This document shows, piece after piece, positions 56,237 to 64,000 of a DNA stretch of 64,000 bases. The position numbers were made by a program, and so were the translations under genes. The notes below the pieces were generated by a model that made no database searches, was not told where the DNA came from, and worked only from the letters and a program-made list of their open reading frames with translations. Source of the DNA: Brooklawnia sp937867175 (GTDB lineage Bacteria; Actinomycetota; Actinomycetes; Propionibacteriales; Propionibacteriaceae); the NCBI GenBank assembly GCA_036821905.1, contig DAISIR010000003.1, forward strand, positions 124,001 to 188,000, given 5' to 3'. The number at the start of each line of letters is the position of its first letter. The stretch's first letter is position 1.

Positions 56237-57094
56237 CTAGTCGCCGTCGGTGCCGGGGCTGCCTGGTTCGGTCGAATCGAGACCGGCGGACGACCACCGC
56301 CTGGCCTGCGTCAGGCGCTCCACCACCGCCACCGCATCGCGCTGTCCGCAGACTTCGTGAGTACGGACTGCCCACACCCCCTGCTGGGCGCAAATCACCG
56401 AGACCGCTGCGGTCGCCGCGTCCCTGCCGGCAGGTTCACGTCCCTCGAGCAGGTGCCCCAGGAAGCGCTTCCGAGAAGCCCCGATGAGCACTCGGTGCCC
56501 CATGCCCGTGAACCGCTCGAGGTTCGCCAGAATCGTCCAGTCGTGCTCGGCGGTCTTGGCGAAGCCGAGACCGGGATCGACGATGACGCGGTCGGCGACC
56601 ATGCCCGCCGCCAGGCAGGCTTCGATCCGGAGCTCCAGGTCGGCTGTCACCTCGGCCACGACGTCACGGTAGGTGCTGAGCTGGTTCATCACCGCACCGT
56701 GGCCCCGCCAATGCTGGCAGACATAGTCGACGCCGGCGTGCGCGACCACGCGGTGCATGTTCGGGTCGGCCAGCCCCCCCGAGACATCGTTGATGATCCG
56801 GGCGCCGGCCTCGATCGATTGCCTGGCCACCTCGGCGCGCATCGTGTCTACGCTCACCGGGATCCGGGTGGCCAGTTCCCGAACCACCGGCAGGACGCGA
56901 CGCAGTTCTTCGTCCTGCGTGGGACGTGTGGCGCCCGGCCGGGTCGACTCCCCGCCGATATCGAGCAGGTCGGCACCCTGTTCGATCAGGGTGATGCCGT
57001 GCGCGACCGCGGCGTCTGCGTTGAACCAGCGTCCCCCGTCCGAGAACGAGTCGGGAGTGACGTTGACCACCCCCATCACCAAGGTGCGCGACAC
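56237..57094 (-). CDS. folP: dihydropteroate synthase FolP
   Basis: This encodes 285 residues from GTG 57094, 2 bases after the folE stop. Motifs: VMGVVNVTPDSFSDGG (residues 6-21), DIGGESTRPGA, the Asp in VDPGLGFAKT, and ASRKRFLG. It joins p-aminobenzoate to the pterin, the sulfonamide target. The C-terminal ~20 residues after TQARRW are an extra Ser/Gly-rich tail. Confidence 0.95.
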   Translation of the reverse strand: MSRTLVMGVVNVTPDSFSDGGRWFNADAAVAHGITLIEQGADLLDIGGESTRPGATRPTQDEELRRVLPVVRELATRIPVSVDTMRAEVARQSIEAGARIINDVSGGLADPNMHRVVAHAGVDYVCQHWRGHGAVMNQLSTYRDVVAEVTADLELRIEACLAAGMVADRVIVDPGLGFAKTAEHDWTILANLERFTGMGHRVLIGASRKRFLGHLLEGREPAGRDAATAAVSVICAQQGVWAVRTHEVCGQRDAVAVVERLTQARRWSSAGLDSTEPGSPGTDGD

Positions 57095-57096
57095 GC

Positions 57097-57750
57097 TCAG
57101 CCCTGGATGAGGCTCATCGCCTCCGCACGGGTGGCGGCGTTGCGCAGCGCTCCCCTAACAGCGGAGGTGGTGGTGCGGCTGCCCGCCTTACGAACCCCGC
57201 GCAGCGTCATGCACTGATGCTCGCAATCGACGACGACCAGCGCACCACGCACATGCAGGTGCTCGACCAGAGCATCCGCAATCTGGGTAGTCAACCGTTC
57301 CTGCACCTGGGGACGCATGGCGAAGACATCGACCAGCCGGGCGATCTTGCTCAAACCGGGCACCCGGCCGTTCTCCGGCGGAATGTAGGCGACATGCGCG
57401 ACGCCTTGGAAGGGCAGCAGATGATGCTCGCAGAAGCTCTGCACCTTGATGTCGCGCACCAGCACCATCTCGTCGTGCGAGACGTCGAAGGTGGTCGCCA
57501 GCACCGGCCCAGCCTCCTTGCCCAGACCGGCGAAGAGCTCGGCGCAGGCCCGGGCGACACGCTGTGGAGTGTCCCGCAGGCCCTCTCGATCGGGATCCTC
57601 GCCGATCCCCAAGAGGAACTCGCGGACCGCGGCCTCAATCCGGTCGGCATCGTATCCGGGAGGTGGCGTGAGCGGCGCGCTGTCGCTGACGTCGGGCTGG
57701 GCTTCCGGGTCGTCAACGGCGCGACGGGGCTTGCCGTGGCTTTCGGTCAT
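57097..57750 (-). CDS. folE: GTP cyclohydrolase I FolE
   Basis: This encodes 217 residues from ATG 57750 (GAGGGG 8 bases upstream). The zinc site is CEHHLLPF (about residue 105) with a second cysteine in DCEHQCMTLRGV (about residue 178). It opens the pterin pathway by turning GTP into dihydroneopterin triphosphate. First gene of the folate operon. Upstream, where ftsH would be in related genomes, there are only 147 bases before hpt. Confidence 0.95.
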   Translation of the reverse strand: MTESHGKPRRAVDDPEAQPDVSDSAPLTPPPGYDADRIEAAVREFLLGIGEDPDREGLRDTPQRVARACAELFAGLGKEAGPVLATTFDVSHDEMVLVRDIKVQSFCEHHLLPFQGVAHVAYIPPENGRVPGLSKIARLVDVFAMRPQVQERLTTQIADALVEHLHVRGALVVVDCEHQCMTLRGVRKAGSRTTTSAVRGALRNAATRAEAMSLIQG

Positions 57751-57897
57751 CTGCAGTACCCCTCTCGTCGGCGCAACGCGAGCCCATCCTAACCGCGCGG
57801 GGAAGGGTGCACAGTGGGGTTGCCCAGCGCCGCAAGGATGAGCCGGGACGAACAACTGAGGAGGCCGAGCCCGGTGCTCCCGCGAGGAGGCAGGAGC

Positions 57898-58449
57898 TCA
57901 GGTGTAGATGTGCGGCGCCAACGTCGCGACGTCGGTCAGATTGCGGTAGCGGCCCGCATAGTCGAGCCCATAGCCCACGACGAACTCGTTCGGAATGTCG
58001 AAACCGACGTACTTGACGGCCACGGCAGCGGTCATCGCGTCGGGCTTCCGGAACATCGTCAGCACTTCGACGCTGGCCGGCCCGCGCGATTGCAGGTTCT
58101 GCACTAGGTAGCTCAGCGTGAGGCCGGTGTCGACGATGTCCTCGACGATGAGCACGTCGCGTCCGTTGATATCGGCGGTGAGGTCTTTGAGGATGCGCAC
58201 CACCCCCGAGCTCTTCGTCCCGGAACCGTACGACGAGATCGCCATCCAGTCGATACTGCAGTGCGATTTCATCGCTCGAGTCAGGTCGCTCATCACCATC
58301 ATCGCGCCGTTCAGGACACCCGCCATCAGCGGATCCCTGCCGGCGTAGTTGGAGTCGATCTGGCGGGCCAGTTCGCCCACCCGTAACCTCACCTGTTCCT
58401 CGGTCAGCAAGACATGGGCCAGATCACCTGCGATATCGGACGCGTCCAC
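57898..58449 (-). CDS. hpt: hypoxanthine phosphoribosyltransferase
   Basis: This encodes 183 residues from GTG 58449. The PRPP loop reads VLIVEDIVDTGLTL (about residues 100-113), and the N-terminal flexible loop region is MAISSYGSGTKSSG. The C-terminal FVVGYGLDYAGRYRNL is typical of Hpt. It salvages hypoxanthine and guanine. It lies 9 bases after tilS and is the end of that transcript or its continuation to folE. Confidence 0.95.
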   Translation of the reverse strand: MDASDIAGDLAHVLLTEEQVRLRVGELARQIDSNYAGRDPLMAGVLNGAMMVMSDLTRAMKSHCSIDWMAISSYGSGTKSSGVVRILKDLTADINGRDVLIVEDIVDTGLTLSYLVQNLQSRGPASVEVLTMFRKPDAMTAAVAVKYVGFDIPNEFVVGYGLDYAGRYRNLTDVATLAPHIYT

Positions 58450-58458
58450 GCGCCCACT

Positions 58459-59457
58459 CTATCGGTCCCCCCGCAGGCTCGCACGACCGCCCGGCGCCAC
58501 CAGCAGGACGCCCTCCCGGCGCACCACCCGCTTGCCTGCGGGCAGGTCTACACCAAGTTGGCCGTGCCAGTCGTCGACCAGTGACCGAACCGCGAGCAGG
58601 TGCCGGTAGCTCGGCTCCGGGACGCCCTCGGCGACCAGCCAGCCACGCAGCACCCGGGAGGCGAGCGCCTCCGGCAGCCGCCGAAGTTCTTCAACCGGCA
58701 CCGGCTCGCCGCAGGCCGGCCGCAGCAGGGACGCCTGTGCGTCCAGTTCATCGGCATCGGCCATCGCCAGCGCCGCGGTTCGGGCCAGCGCCTCGGCGAT
58801 CCCGGGGCCCAGCTCGGCTTCCAGCGTAGGCAGGACGCTGGTGCGCACGCGCACCCGGGTGAACCTCTTGTCCTGGTTGTGCGGATCATGCCAGACCGTC
58901 ACCTGCCAGTCGTGGCAGGCCTCAGCGGTGACGACGCGCCGCAGGCCGAGCAACGGCCTGCCGAACTCGGCGCCGTTCGCGACCAGGCGCTCGCGCATAC
59001 CGGCCAGCGACCGTGTGCCCGAACCACGGGCGAGCCCGAGCAGCACGGTCTCAGCCTGGTCGTCCAGGGTGTGCCCCAACACGATGAGGGTGTCCGGCCG
59101 AGCGGCTGCGGCCAACCCCGCATAGCGAGCCTCCCGGGCAGCAGCCTCCATGCCGGATTCCGGGTCGGCCTCGACGCGGACGCGTTGCACCCGGGCCGGC
59201 AAGCCGTGCCGGGCCAGCTGATCGATCACCCGCTGCGCGACGACCGCAGAACCGTCCTGCAGTTGGTGGTCGATGACGACTGCGTCGGCGACCGGCGCAC
59301 GTCCCCGGCTTGTCAGGTGGGCGACCGCGAGAGCCAGGGCCATCGAGTCCGGTCCACCGGAGCAGGCCACCATGATCGGACGGGCCGCTTCCCGAAGCCA
59401 CGGCTCGACGGCCTGGACGACCGCCAGCTGCGCGGGGCTGAGCTCACGCCTGGCCAT
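58459..59457 (-). CDS. tilS: tRNA(Ile)-lysidine synthetase TilS
   Basis: This encodes 332 residues from ATG 59457. The PP-loop is ACSGGPDSMALA (residues ~31-42); GHTLDDQAETVLLGLARG (about residue 128) is the TilS-specific motif. It modifies C34 of tRNA(Ile2) to lysidine so that AUA is read as Ile. Its start lies within the end of the zinc metalloprotease gene (14-base overlap). Confidence 0.94.
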   Translation of the reverse strand: MARRELSPAQLAVVQAVEPWLREAARPIMVACSGGPDSMALALAVAHLTSRGRAPVADAVVIDHQLQDGSAVVAQRVIDQLARHGLPARVQRVRVEADPESGMEAAAREARYAGLAAAARPDTLIVLGHTLDDQAETVLLGLARGSGTRSLAGMRERLVANGAEFGRPLLGLRRVVTAEACHDWQVTVWHDPHNQDKRFTRVRVRTSVLPTLEAELGPGIAEALARTAALAMADADELDAQASLLRPACGEPVPVEELRRLPEALASRVLRGWLVAEGVPEPSYRHLLAVRSLVDDWHGQLGVDLPAGKRVVRREGVLLVAPGGRASLRGDR

Positions 59458-60487
59458 CGGCGTCCTCGGCTGGGCTCGTCAGGCGCCGGCACCACTGCTC
59501 GGGGTCCAGCAGTTCGGTCAGAGTGGGCAACCACTGGGGTCCCTCGAACGCCCGGTTCAGCAGCCCGGTACCGCCGCGACGCATCACGTGACGGCAGAAG
59601 CTGGCCCCGTCGGCGTACTGGGCCAGCTTGGCGTCCATGCCCAGCAACCTGTTGATCAGCCCATGGACGCCACCCTTGGTGCGGCGGGCATCGAAACGGG
59701 CTCGGATGGTGGCCACACTGGGGATGACCGAACGTCCGGCCCGGTCCATCATCAGGTCGGCGTGACCCTCCAGCAGCGACATCACCGCCGTGACCTCGTC
59801 CATTGCCGCCGCCACGTCGGGCGAGGAGAACGCGTTGATGAGCCGCAGGCTGACCGGGCGTCCAGCTGTCTTGTCGCGACGAATCTGTTCCAGCCGCTGA
59901 CTCAGGTCATGCCAGAACGGCTCATCGTCAGCCTCCACGATGACTCTGAGTTGTCCGATCAGATGGTCGCGCAACCAGGGCGCGTTGGCGAACTGGACGC
60001 GATGGGTCTGCTCGTGCAAGGTGACCCACATCCGGAAGTCGGTGGGATTGACCCTTAATCCGCGTTCCACAGCCAAGATCGTCGGGGCCACCAGGTAGAG
60101 GGTCGGGGTCTCCGCGAACGGGTCGAACTGGCCCAGGATGCGTGTGCCCACGGCGGCCAGCGCACCCCCGATGGTCGCCCCGCGGGCTCGTCCGGCTGCG
60201 GCCTCGAGCGGGCTGTCGGCGACGCCGATCGATTCGGACGTCAGCCTCCGCGCGGTGGCGATGTTGGCGCGGATGATGTTGCGCCGGTCGACGACCAGTT
60301 CCCGGGCGTCTCCTACCTCGGGCAGCCCGGACGCCTCGACAAGCAGGTCGGCTGCGCGGCGGGCCTGCTCACGTAGCTGGGTCACGATTTGAGCCCGCTC
60401 TGGGCGACCGACCCTGGGTCCGGGATCGACCAGCTCCAACCCCACCTGTTCGGCGGCATCCCAGTCGATCCACGGCAGTGCAGTCAC
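59444..60487 (-). CDS. zinc-dependent metalloprotease, coenzyme F420 biosynthesis-associated family
   Basis: This encodes 347 residues from GTG 60487. The zinc site HEQTH (about residue 158) lies in WVTLHEQTHRVQF, and a later Glu-containing segment MSLLEGHADLMMD (about residue 240) fits the third ligand. The family is named from co-occurrence with F420 genes in actinobacteria; its substrate is unknown. No signal peptide. It overlaps tilS, which is the standard actinobacterial order after dacB. Confidence 0.88.
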   Translation of the reverse strand: MTALPWIDWDAAEQVGLELVDPGPRVGRPERAQIVTQLREQARRAADLLVEASGLPEVGDARELVVDRRNIIRANIATARRLTSESIGVADSPLEAAAGRARGATIGGALAAVGTRILGQFDPFAETPTLYLVAPTILAVERGLRVNPTDFRMWVTLHEQTHRVQFANAPWLRDHLIGQLRVIVEADDEPFWHDLSQRLEQIRRDKTAGRPVSLRLINAFSSPDVAAAMDEVTAVMSLLEGHADLMMDRAGRSVIPSVATIRARFDARRTKGGVHGLINRLLGMDAKLAQYADGASFCRHVMRRGGTGLLNRAFEGPQWLPTLTELLDPEQWCRRLTSPAEDADGQA

Positions 60488-60532
60488 GAACTCCAGCCTA
60501 CGGGCACCCGACGAGCCCGGGCAGACCAGGAA

Positions 60533-61960
60533 TCACGCCACGCAATGGCAGCCGGCCAATGCGGCCCCCACATGGTCGAACCAAGCACGGGAGTCCTGGT
60601 CGCGGGGTAACTCGTTGCCGAGGAAGGCGAACGCCAGTAGCCCGCCGTCGGCTGTGGGGGTGTAGCCGGCGAGGCCTGAAACCTGGTCGAGGGTGCCGGT
60701 CTTGGCTCGCACCTGCCCGCGGGCGGGGGCACTGCGCGCATCGACGAAACGGTTCGTCAACGTACCGGTCGCCGTCCCGACCGGCATGCCGGACAGCACC
60801 GCGGCCAAGTCATCCCGTTCGGCCGCCAGCTGCAGGGCCTTGACCAGCGCCCCGGCGGTCACCCGGTTGCCGGTCGACAGCCCGGAGCCGTCGACGATCA
60901 CCTGCCCTTCGACCCACAAACCCAGCGCTTGCAGGCCGGCCGTCAGCGCAGCGGTGCCGCCCTCGAAGCTGCCGGACTGGCCGCTTGCCAGCGCGAGCTG
61001 GCGCAGCAGCATCTCAGCGATGAAGTTGTCTGAATGCACCAGCAGTTCCTGGACCAGCAGCGACAACGGCAACGACTCGACCCGGGCCAGCTCCGCGGCA
61101 CCGGCACCGGACGCCGGCGTCGGCTCGCCGGTCACGGCGATGCCGGCGGCCCGCAGTTGGTCGGCGAAGGTTCGGGCGGCCGAGGGGGACGCCGATTCGA
61201 CACCCGATTGCGCCGCGCCCTCGTCGACCACCAGTGCGCTGATCGGCCCGATGAACTGCCGGTCGGCGGCGGGCCAATCGGCATGCCAGACCGCCCCGGA
61301 GAACAGGGTGTCGTCGTAGCCGAGGCTGACCTCGGTAACGCCCTGGGCGGTCAGCGCGGCAGCGGTGCGAGCGGCCAGGTCTGCGGTGGTGGGTGGCGAC
61401 ACCGTGGCAGCGTACGGGTAGCTGGTGGACGTCGCCGACAGCAGCGGGTCACCGCCCCCGACCAGCACGATCGTCCCGGGCGTGGGGCTGACCACCGAGG
61501 TGGCGAAGGTCTGCTGCGGGCCCACCGCGTCCAGCACGGCGACCGCCAGCATCACCTTCAGGGTAGATGCCGGAATCATCGGGGCGGCGGAGTCGAGATC
61601 GTAGAGCAGCGGGCCACCGCCGAGGTCGGCGACCGCGCCGGCGTAGCGTCCCGGCAGTTCGGGGGGTGTGGCGGCCATCGCCTGCTGCACCAGGCTCGGG
61701 TCGGCGGGCGCAGCGTCCGGCACCCGGACGGGATCGATGACCCCGGCGCCCAGTCGGACGGGGTCGGGATGCAGTTGCGCGATGACCTGCGGATCGACCG
61801 TGGGGCTGCCGCCGTCGACCAGCCAGCCGCGGTCGCGGGCGAGCGGCCCGCTGGCATACCAGACCAGCCCGACCAGCAACGCGAGGGTCAACGCCCAGAC
61901 GAGCCAACCGACCCGAGCGGGGCGGGGCGCCGACGGTTTGCGTCGAGCGTTTGATGCCAC
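60533..61960 (-). CDS. dacB: D-alanyl-D-alanine carboxypeptidase/endopeptidase (PBP4, S13)
   Basis: This encodes 475 residues from ATG 61960. An N-terminal basic patch and one membrane segment (about residues 19-37) anchor the protein. The penicillin-binding motifs appear in order: PASTLK (SxxK, about residue 128), HSDN (SxN, about residue 308) and AKTGTL (KTG, about residue 420). It trims or cleaves peptidoglycan cross-links. It is first in the dacB-protease-tilS-hpt series and divergent from ppa. Confidence 0.93.
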   Translation of the reverse strand: MASNARRKPSAPRPARVGWLVWALTLALLVGLVWYASGPLARDRGWLVDGGSPTVDPQVIAQLHPDPVRLGAGVIDPVRVPDAAPADPSLVQQAMAATPPELPGRYAGAVADLGGGPLLYDLDSAAPMIPASTLKVMLAVAVLDAVGPQQTFATSVVSPTPGTIVLVGGGDPLLSATSTSYPYAATVSPPTTADLAARTAAALTAQGVTEVSLGYDDTLFSGAVWHADWPAADRQFIGPISALVVDEGAAQSGVESASPSAARTFADQLRAAGIAVTGEPTPASGAGAAELARVESLPLSLLVQELLVHSDNFIAEMLLRQLALASGQSGSFEGGTAALTAGLQALGLWVEGQVIVDGSGLSTGNRVTAGALVKALQLAAERDDLAAVLSGMPVGTATGTLTNRFVDARSAPARGQVRAKTGTLDQVSGLAGYTPTADGGLLAFAFLGNELPRDQDSRAWFDHVGAALAGCHCVA

Positions 61961-62019
61961 TGGTTTCCCTTCGAGCAGATACTCTGATGGCTGAGACTCC
62001 CATCTTAAGGACGGTTCAG

Positions 62020-62577
62020 GTGATCGACGACTTCCGCAAAGTTGACGTGGACCCTCGCGTCGGCATCACATTCGACATGACGGTCGAGATTCCGCGCGGT
62101 ACCAAGAACAAGTACGAGATGGACCACGACAGCGGTCGTCTGCGTCTTGACCGGACCCTGTTCACGTCCACTCAGTATCCGTACGACTACGGCTTCATCG
62201 AAGGCACCCTAGGCGAAGACGGAGACCCGCTGGACGCCATGGTGATCGTCGGAGAACCGACCTTCCCGGGCTGTCTGATCGAATGCCGCGCGGTGGCCAT
62301 GTTCCAGATGCAGGACGAGATGGGCGGCGACGACAAGGTGCTTTGCATCCCAACCGCAGACACCCGCCGCAACTACCTGGACGACCTGGAGACCATCCCG
62401 CAGTACATGCTCCTTGAGATCGAGCACTTCTTCACGGTCTACAAAGACCTGGAGCCGGGCAAGTCGGTGGAGGGCGCCACCTGGGTGGGACGCGAGGCCG
62501 CCGAGGAGGAGATCCGCAACTCGATCGAGCGTGCCAAGGGCACCCCCTACGAGCATCACAAGGTCGACCTGCACTGA
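62020..62577 (+). CDS. ppa: inorganic pyrophosphatase
   Basis: This encodes 185 residues from GTG 62020, preferred because AAGGA lies 8 bases upstream; ATG 61987 would add 11 residues but lies too close to a TACTCT -10-like element (61980-61985) to be transcribed with a leader. The family I pyrophosphatase core is clear: VEIPRGTKNKYEMDH, YPYDYGFIEGTLGEDGDPLD with the metal-binding Asp residues, and TADTRRNYLDDL. The ~18-residue N-terminal extension is longer than usual. It hydrolyses PPi to pull biosynthesis forward. Confidence 0.9.
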   Translation: MIDDFRKVDVDPRVGITFDMTVEIPRGTKNKYEMDHDSGRLRLDRTLFTSTQYPYDYGFIEGTLGEDGDPLDAMVIVGEPTFPGCLIECRAVAMFQMQDEMGGDDKVLCIPTADTRRNYLDDLETIPQYMLLEIEHFFTVYKDLEPGKSVEGATWVGREAAEEEIRNSIERAKGTPYEHHKVDLH

Positions 62578-62609
62578 TCGTTTGGTCGGCGCCGGACAGG
62601 CAGCGCAGG

Positions 62610-63215
62610 TCAGAGCAAACCGGACCAGCGCCCGAACCGCCGCCGGTCGTCGTGCTGCCCCGATTCGCGTCCCACCGAAGGGCGAACCACCACTCGGTCG
62701 TCCACCCGCAACCTGATGGCGGCCTCAATGCGGCCGTGCAAGGTCAACCCGGCCGCCGGGCAACGCGCGCAGGCGCCCTCCAGGGCCACGTCCACCTCGC
62801 CTCCCTCAGCCCGCACCACCGTGATCAACCCGCCGTGGGACGCGATGTACTCACCCAGTCCGCGTTCCACCACGTCGCGTGCCACCAGCCGAAGCACCTC
62901 GTCTGGTGCCGGTTCCACCTGCCACAGGTCGGGACGCTCGGCGGCAGCTGCAATGGCGTCCCGGACGACGGGCCCGAGCTCGGACCACCCGGCGTCGACG
63001 TCAGCGAGCCAGGTCCACAGCGCTGCGCGCTCGGTCAGCGCCTGGACGATCGGCCCGCCCGGCGCGAGCAGCTCGCCCAGGCGTCCCGGCGCGTCCACCA
63101 ATCGCCCAACCGCGGGCAGCCCATCTGGGCAGACCCAGCGCAGCGCCGCCGGGTCGGACCCGACGGCCTCGGCATGCAGCGCAAACCCGGCAGCCGGAGT
63201 GCGTAGGTCTGCCAT
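62610..63215 (-). CDS. NifU-like C-terminal-domain protein downstream of feoB
   Basis: This encodes 201 residues from ATG 63215 (GGGGTG 6 bases upstream; GTG 63224 overlapping the feoB stop is the alternative). Residues ~1-105 are unassigned. Residues ~115-185 match the NFU domain: HGGLITVVRAEGGEVDVALE and GACARCPAAGLTLHGRIE, with the CxxC that binds a [4Fe-4S] cluster. NFU domains carry and deliver clusters. Its place after the ferrous iron transporter suggests use of the imported iron. Confidence 0.82.
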   Translation of the reverse strand: MADLRTPAAGFALHAEAVGSDPAALRWVCPDGLPAVGRLVDAPGRLGELLAPGGPIVQALTERAALWTWLADVDAGWSELGPVVRDAIAAAAERPDLWQVEPAPDEVLRLVARDVVERGLGEYIASHGGLITVVRAEGGEVDVALEGACARCPAAGLTLHGRIEAAIRLRVDDRVVVRPSVGRESGQHDDRRRFGRWSGLL

Positions 63216-63220
63216 CGCGG

Positions 63221-64000
63221 TCACCCCAGCAGCGCTTCGACCAGCAGCTTGACCAGCCACGCCGAGACCCAGGCCAGCCCGGTCATGTACCCGAACGCGA
63301 TGGCCGGCCACTTCCAGCTGCCGGATTCCCGGCGCAGTGTCGCGATCGTCGAGGTGCACTGCAGCGCGAACGCGAAGTAGATCAGCAGTGCCGCGACCAC
63401 GCCCGGAGTGAACAGCCGGTCGCCGGCGTGCGGTCCTGACAACCAAGTCATCTCAGCGAGGGTGGCTCCTGGGTCGTCCGGGTTCTCAGCCGAGGAGACC
63501 TGGCTGATCGTCGCGACGAAGACCTCACGGGCACCCATCGCACCGACCAGGCCAACGGTGATCCGCCAGTCGAAACCGAGCGGTTCGAAGATCGGCTGGA
63601 TGGTCTTGCCAACCGCGGCGGCAGCCGACTGGTCCAGTTGGAAAGCGGCAACGGCGACCTGATCGTCCAAATCGATACCGGCCGCGGCCATCTCGTCGTG
63701 TGACGCCACCGGTAGCGACAGCAGCGCCCAGATCAACAGCGACATCACCAAGATGATGCCGCCGACCCGACGCACGAAACTGGCGCAGGCGTCCCAAACC
63801 GCACGGCCCAGCTCTCGCAGGCCCGGCATCCGGTAGCTGGGCATCTCCATGTAGAACGGCAACGCCGGACCCTTGCCCTTGAGCACGTGCTTGAAGACCC
63901 AGGCCGCTGTCATGGCGGCGACCGCGCCCAGCAGGTAGAGGCCGAACATCACCAGACCCTGCAGCCCGATCGGGCCGAGACGAGCCCCCGGCGGCACCAG
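63221..64000 (-). CDS. feoB: ferrous iron transporter FeoB, C-terminal part (5' end outside window)
   Basis: At least 260 residues are seen to the window edge; the frame continues beyond. They are the membrane part of FeoB: GLQGLVMFGLYLLGAVAAM, FYMEMPSYRMP, GAMGAREVFVATISQV, FALQCTSTIATLRRE and FGYMTGLAWVSAW, which hold the conserved Glu and Cys residues and the last gate helices. FeoB uses its N-terminal G domain (not in this window) to drive Fe(II) uptake. The stop is 6 bases before the NifU-domain start, so the two are in one operon. Confidence 0.93.
   Translation of the reverse strand: MVPPGARLGPIGLQGLVMFGLYLLGAVAAMTAAWVFKHVLKGKGPALPFYMEMPSYRMPGLRELGRAVWDACASFVRRVGGIILVMSLLIWALLSLPVASHDEMAAAGIDLDDQVAVAAFQLDQSAAAAVGKTIQPIFEPLGFDWRITVGLVGAMGAREVFVATISQVSSAENPDDPGATLAEMTWLSGPHAGDRLFTPGVVAALLIYFAFALQCTSTIATLRRESGSWKWPAIAFGYMTGLAWVSAWLVKLLVEALLG

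Overview
The window is from a high-G+C actinobacterium. The evidence is consistent across independent genes: mycothiol synthase (mshD) and mycothione reductase (mtr), Lsr2, the orphan regulator GlnR, the 33-residue ribosomal protein bS22, a MutT1-type Nudix/phosphatase fusion next to ppk1, and several gene orders I know from mycobacteria and relatives (glnR-mshD; ppk-mutT1; dacB-metalloprotease-tilS-hpt-folE-folP-folB-folK with lsr2 and clpC nearby and ppa divergent). Two DMSO-reductase-type respiratory modules, FeoB and monofunctional proline dehydrogenase suggest a facultative or anaerobic life. A propionibacterium-like lineage would fit, but that is an impression and not proven by the sequence.

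Layout. 1-4.4 kb: a TelA operon (minus strand), then a CsoR/CstR-type repressor facing a CoA-disulfide/persulfide reductase-rhodanese fusion; both share a matching operator. 4.5-13.3 kb: typA, a coupled three-gene minus-strand set (45-residue membrane protein, FABP-like barrel, YgfZ), dtd, glnR, mshD, ppk1 and mutT1. 13.3-17.6 kb: a Pho box and the pstSCAB phosphate transporter, with a large hairpin between pstS and pstC. 17.6-24.2 kb: minus-strand GH3 lipoprotein, mtr, hemD fusion, bS22, proC and asd.

24.2-27.7 kb is a decayed accessory island: a transposase remnant, an intact P-type ATPase with unusual membrane motifs, and a broken ppk2. 27.7-41.5 kb: CPBP protease, proline dehydrogenase and a TIM-barrel isomerase in one minus-strand operon; a glyoxalase-like protein, radA and disA; cardiolipin synthase; a TPP riboswitch driving the thiamine-type ECF transporter ykoEDC plus a small P-loop kinase-like gene; aroD with a probably leaderless promoter; and a cytidylate-kinase-like gene.

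41.6-51.4 kb is the most unusual part. It is one minus-strand array of molybdoenzyme genes in the order dmsA3 (remnant), dmsA2, dmsB2, dmsC2, a 4Fe-4S/zinc-ribbon protein, dmsA1, dmsB1, dmsC1. The dmsB2-dmsC2 pair encodes proteins very like DmsB1 and DmsC1 but uses codons ending in T or G, where everything around it uses codons ending in C. The switch is sharp at both ends.

51.5-64 kb is housekeeping: dodecin, clpC, lsr2, the folate operon, hpt, tilS, a zinc metalloprotease, dacB, ppa, a NifU-domain protein and the 3' part of feoB, which runs off the window. ftsH, usually between hpt and folE, is missing. I saw no tRNA, rRNA or CRISPR array. Coordinates and starts were worked out by eye; family names rest on motifs and gene order, not on searches.
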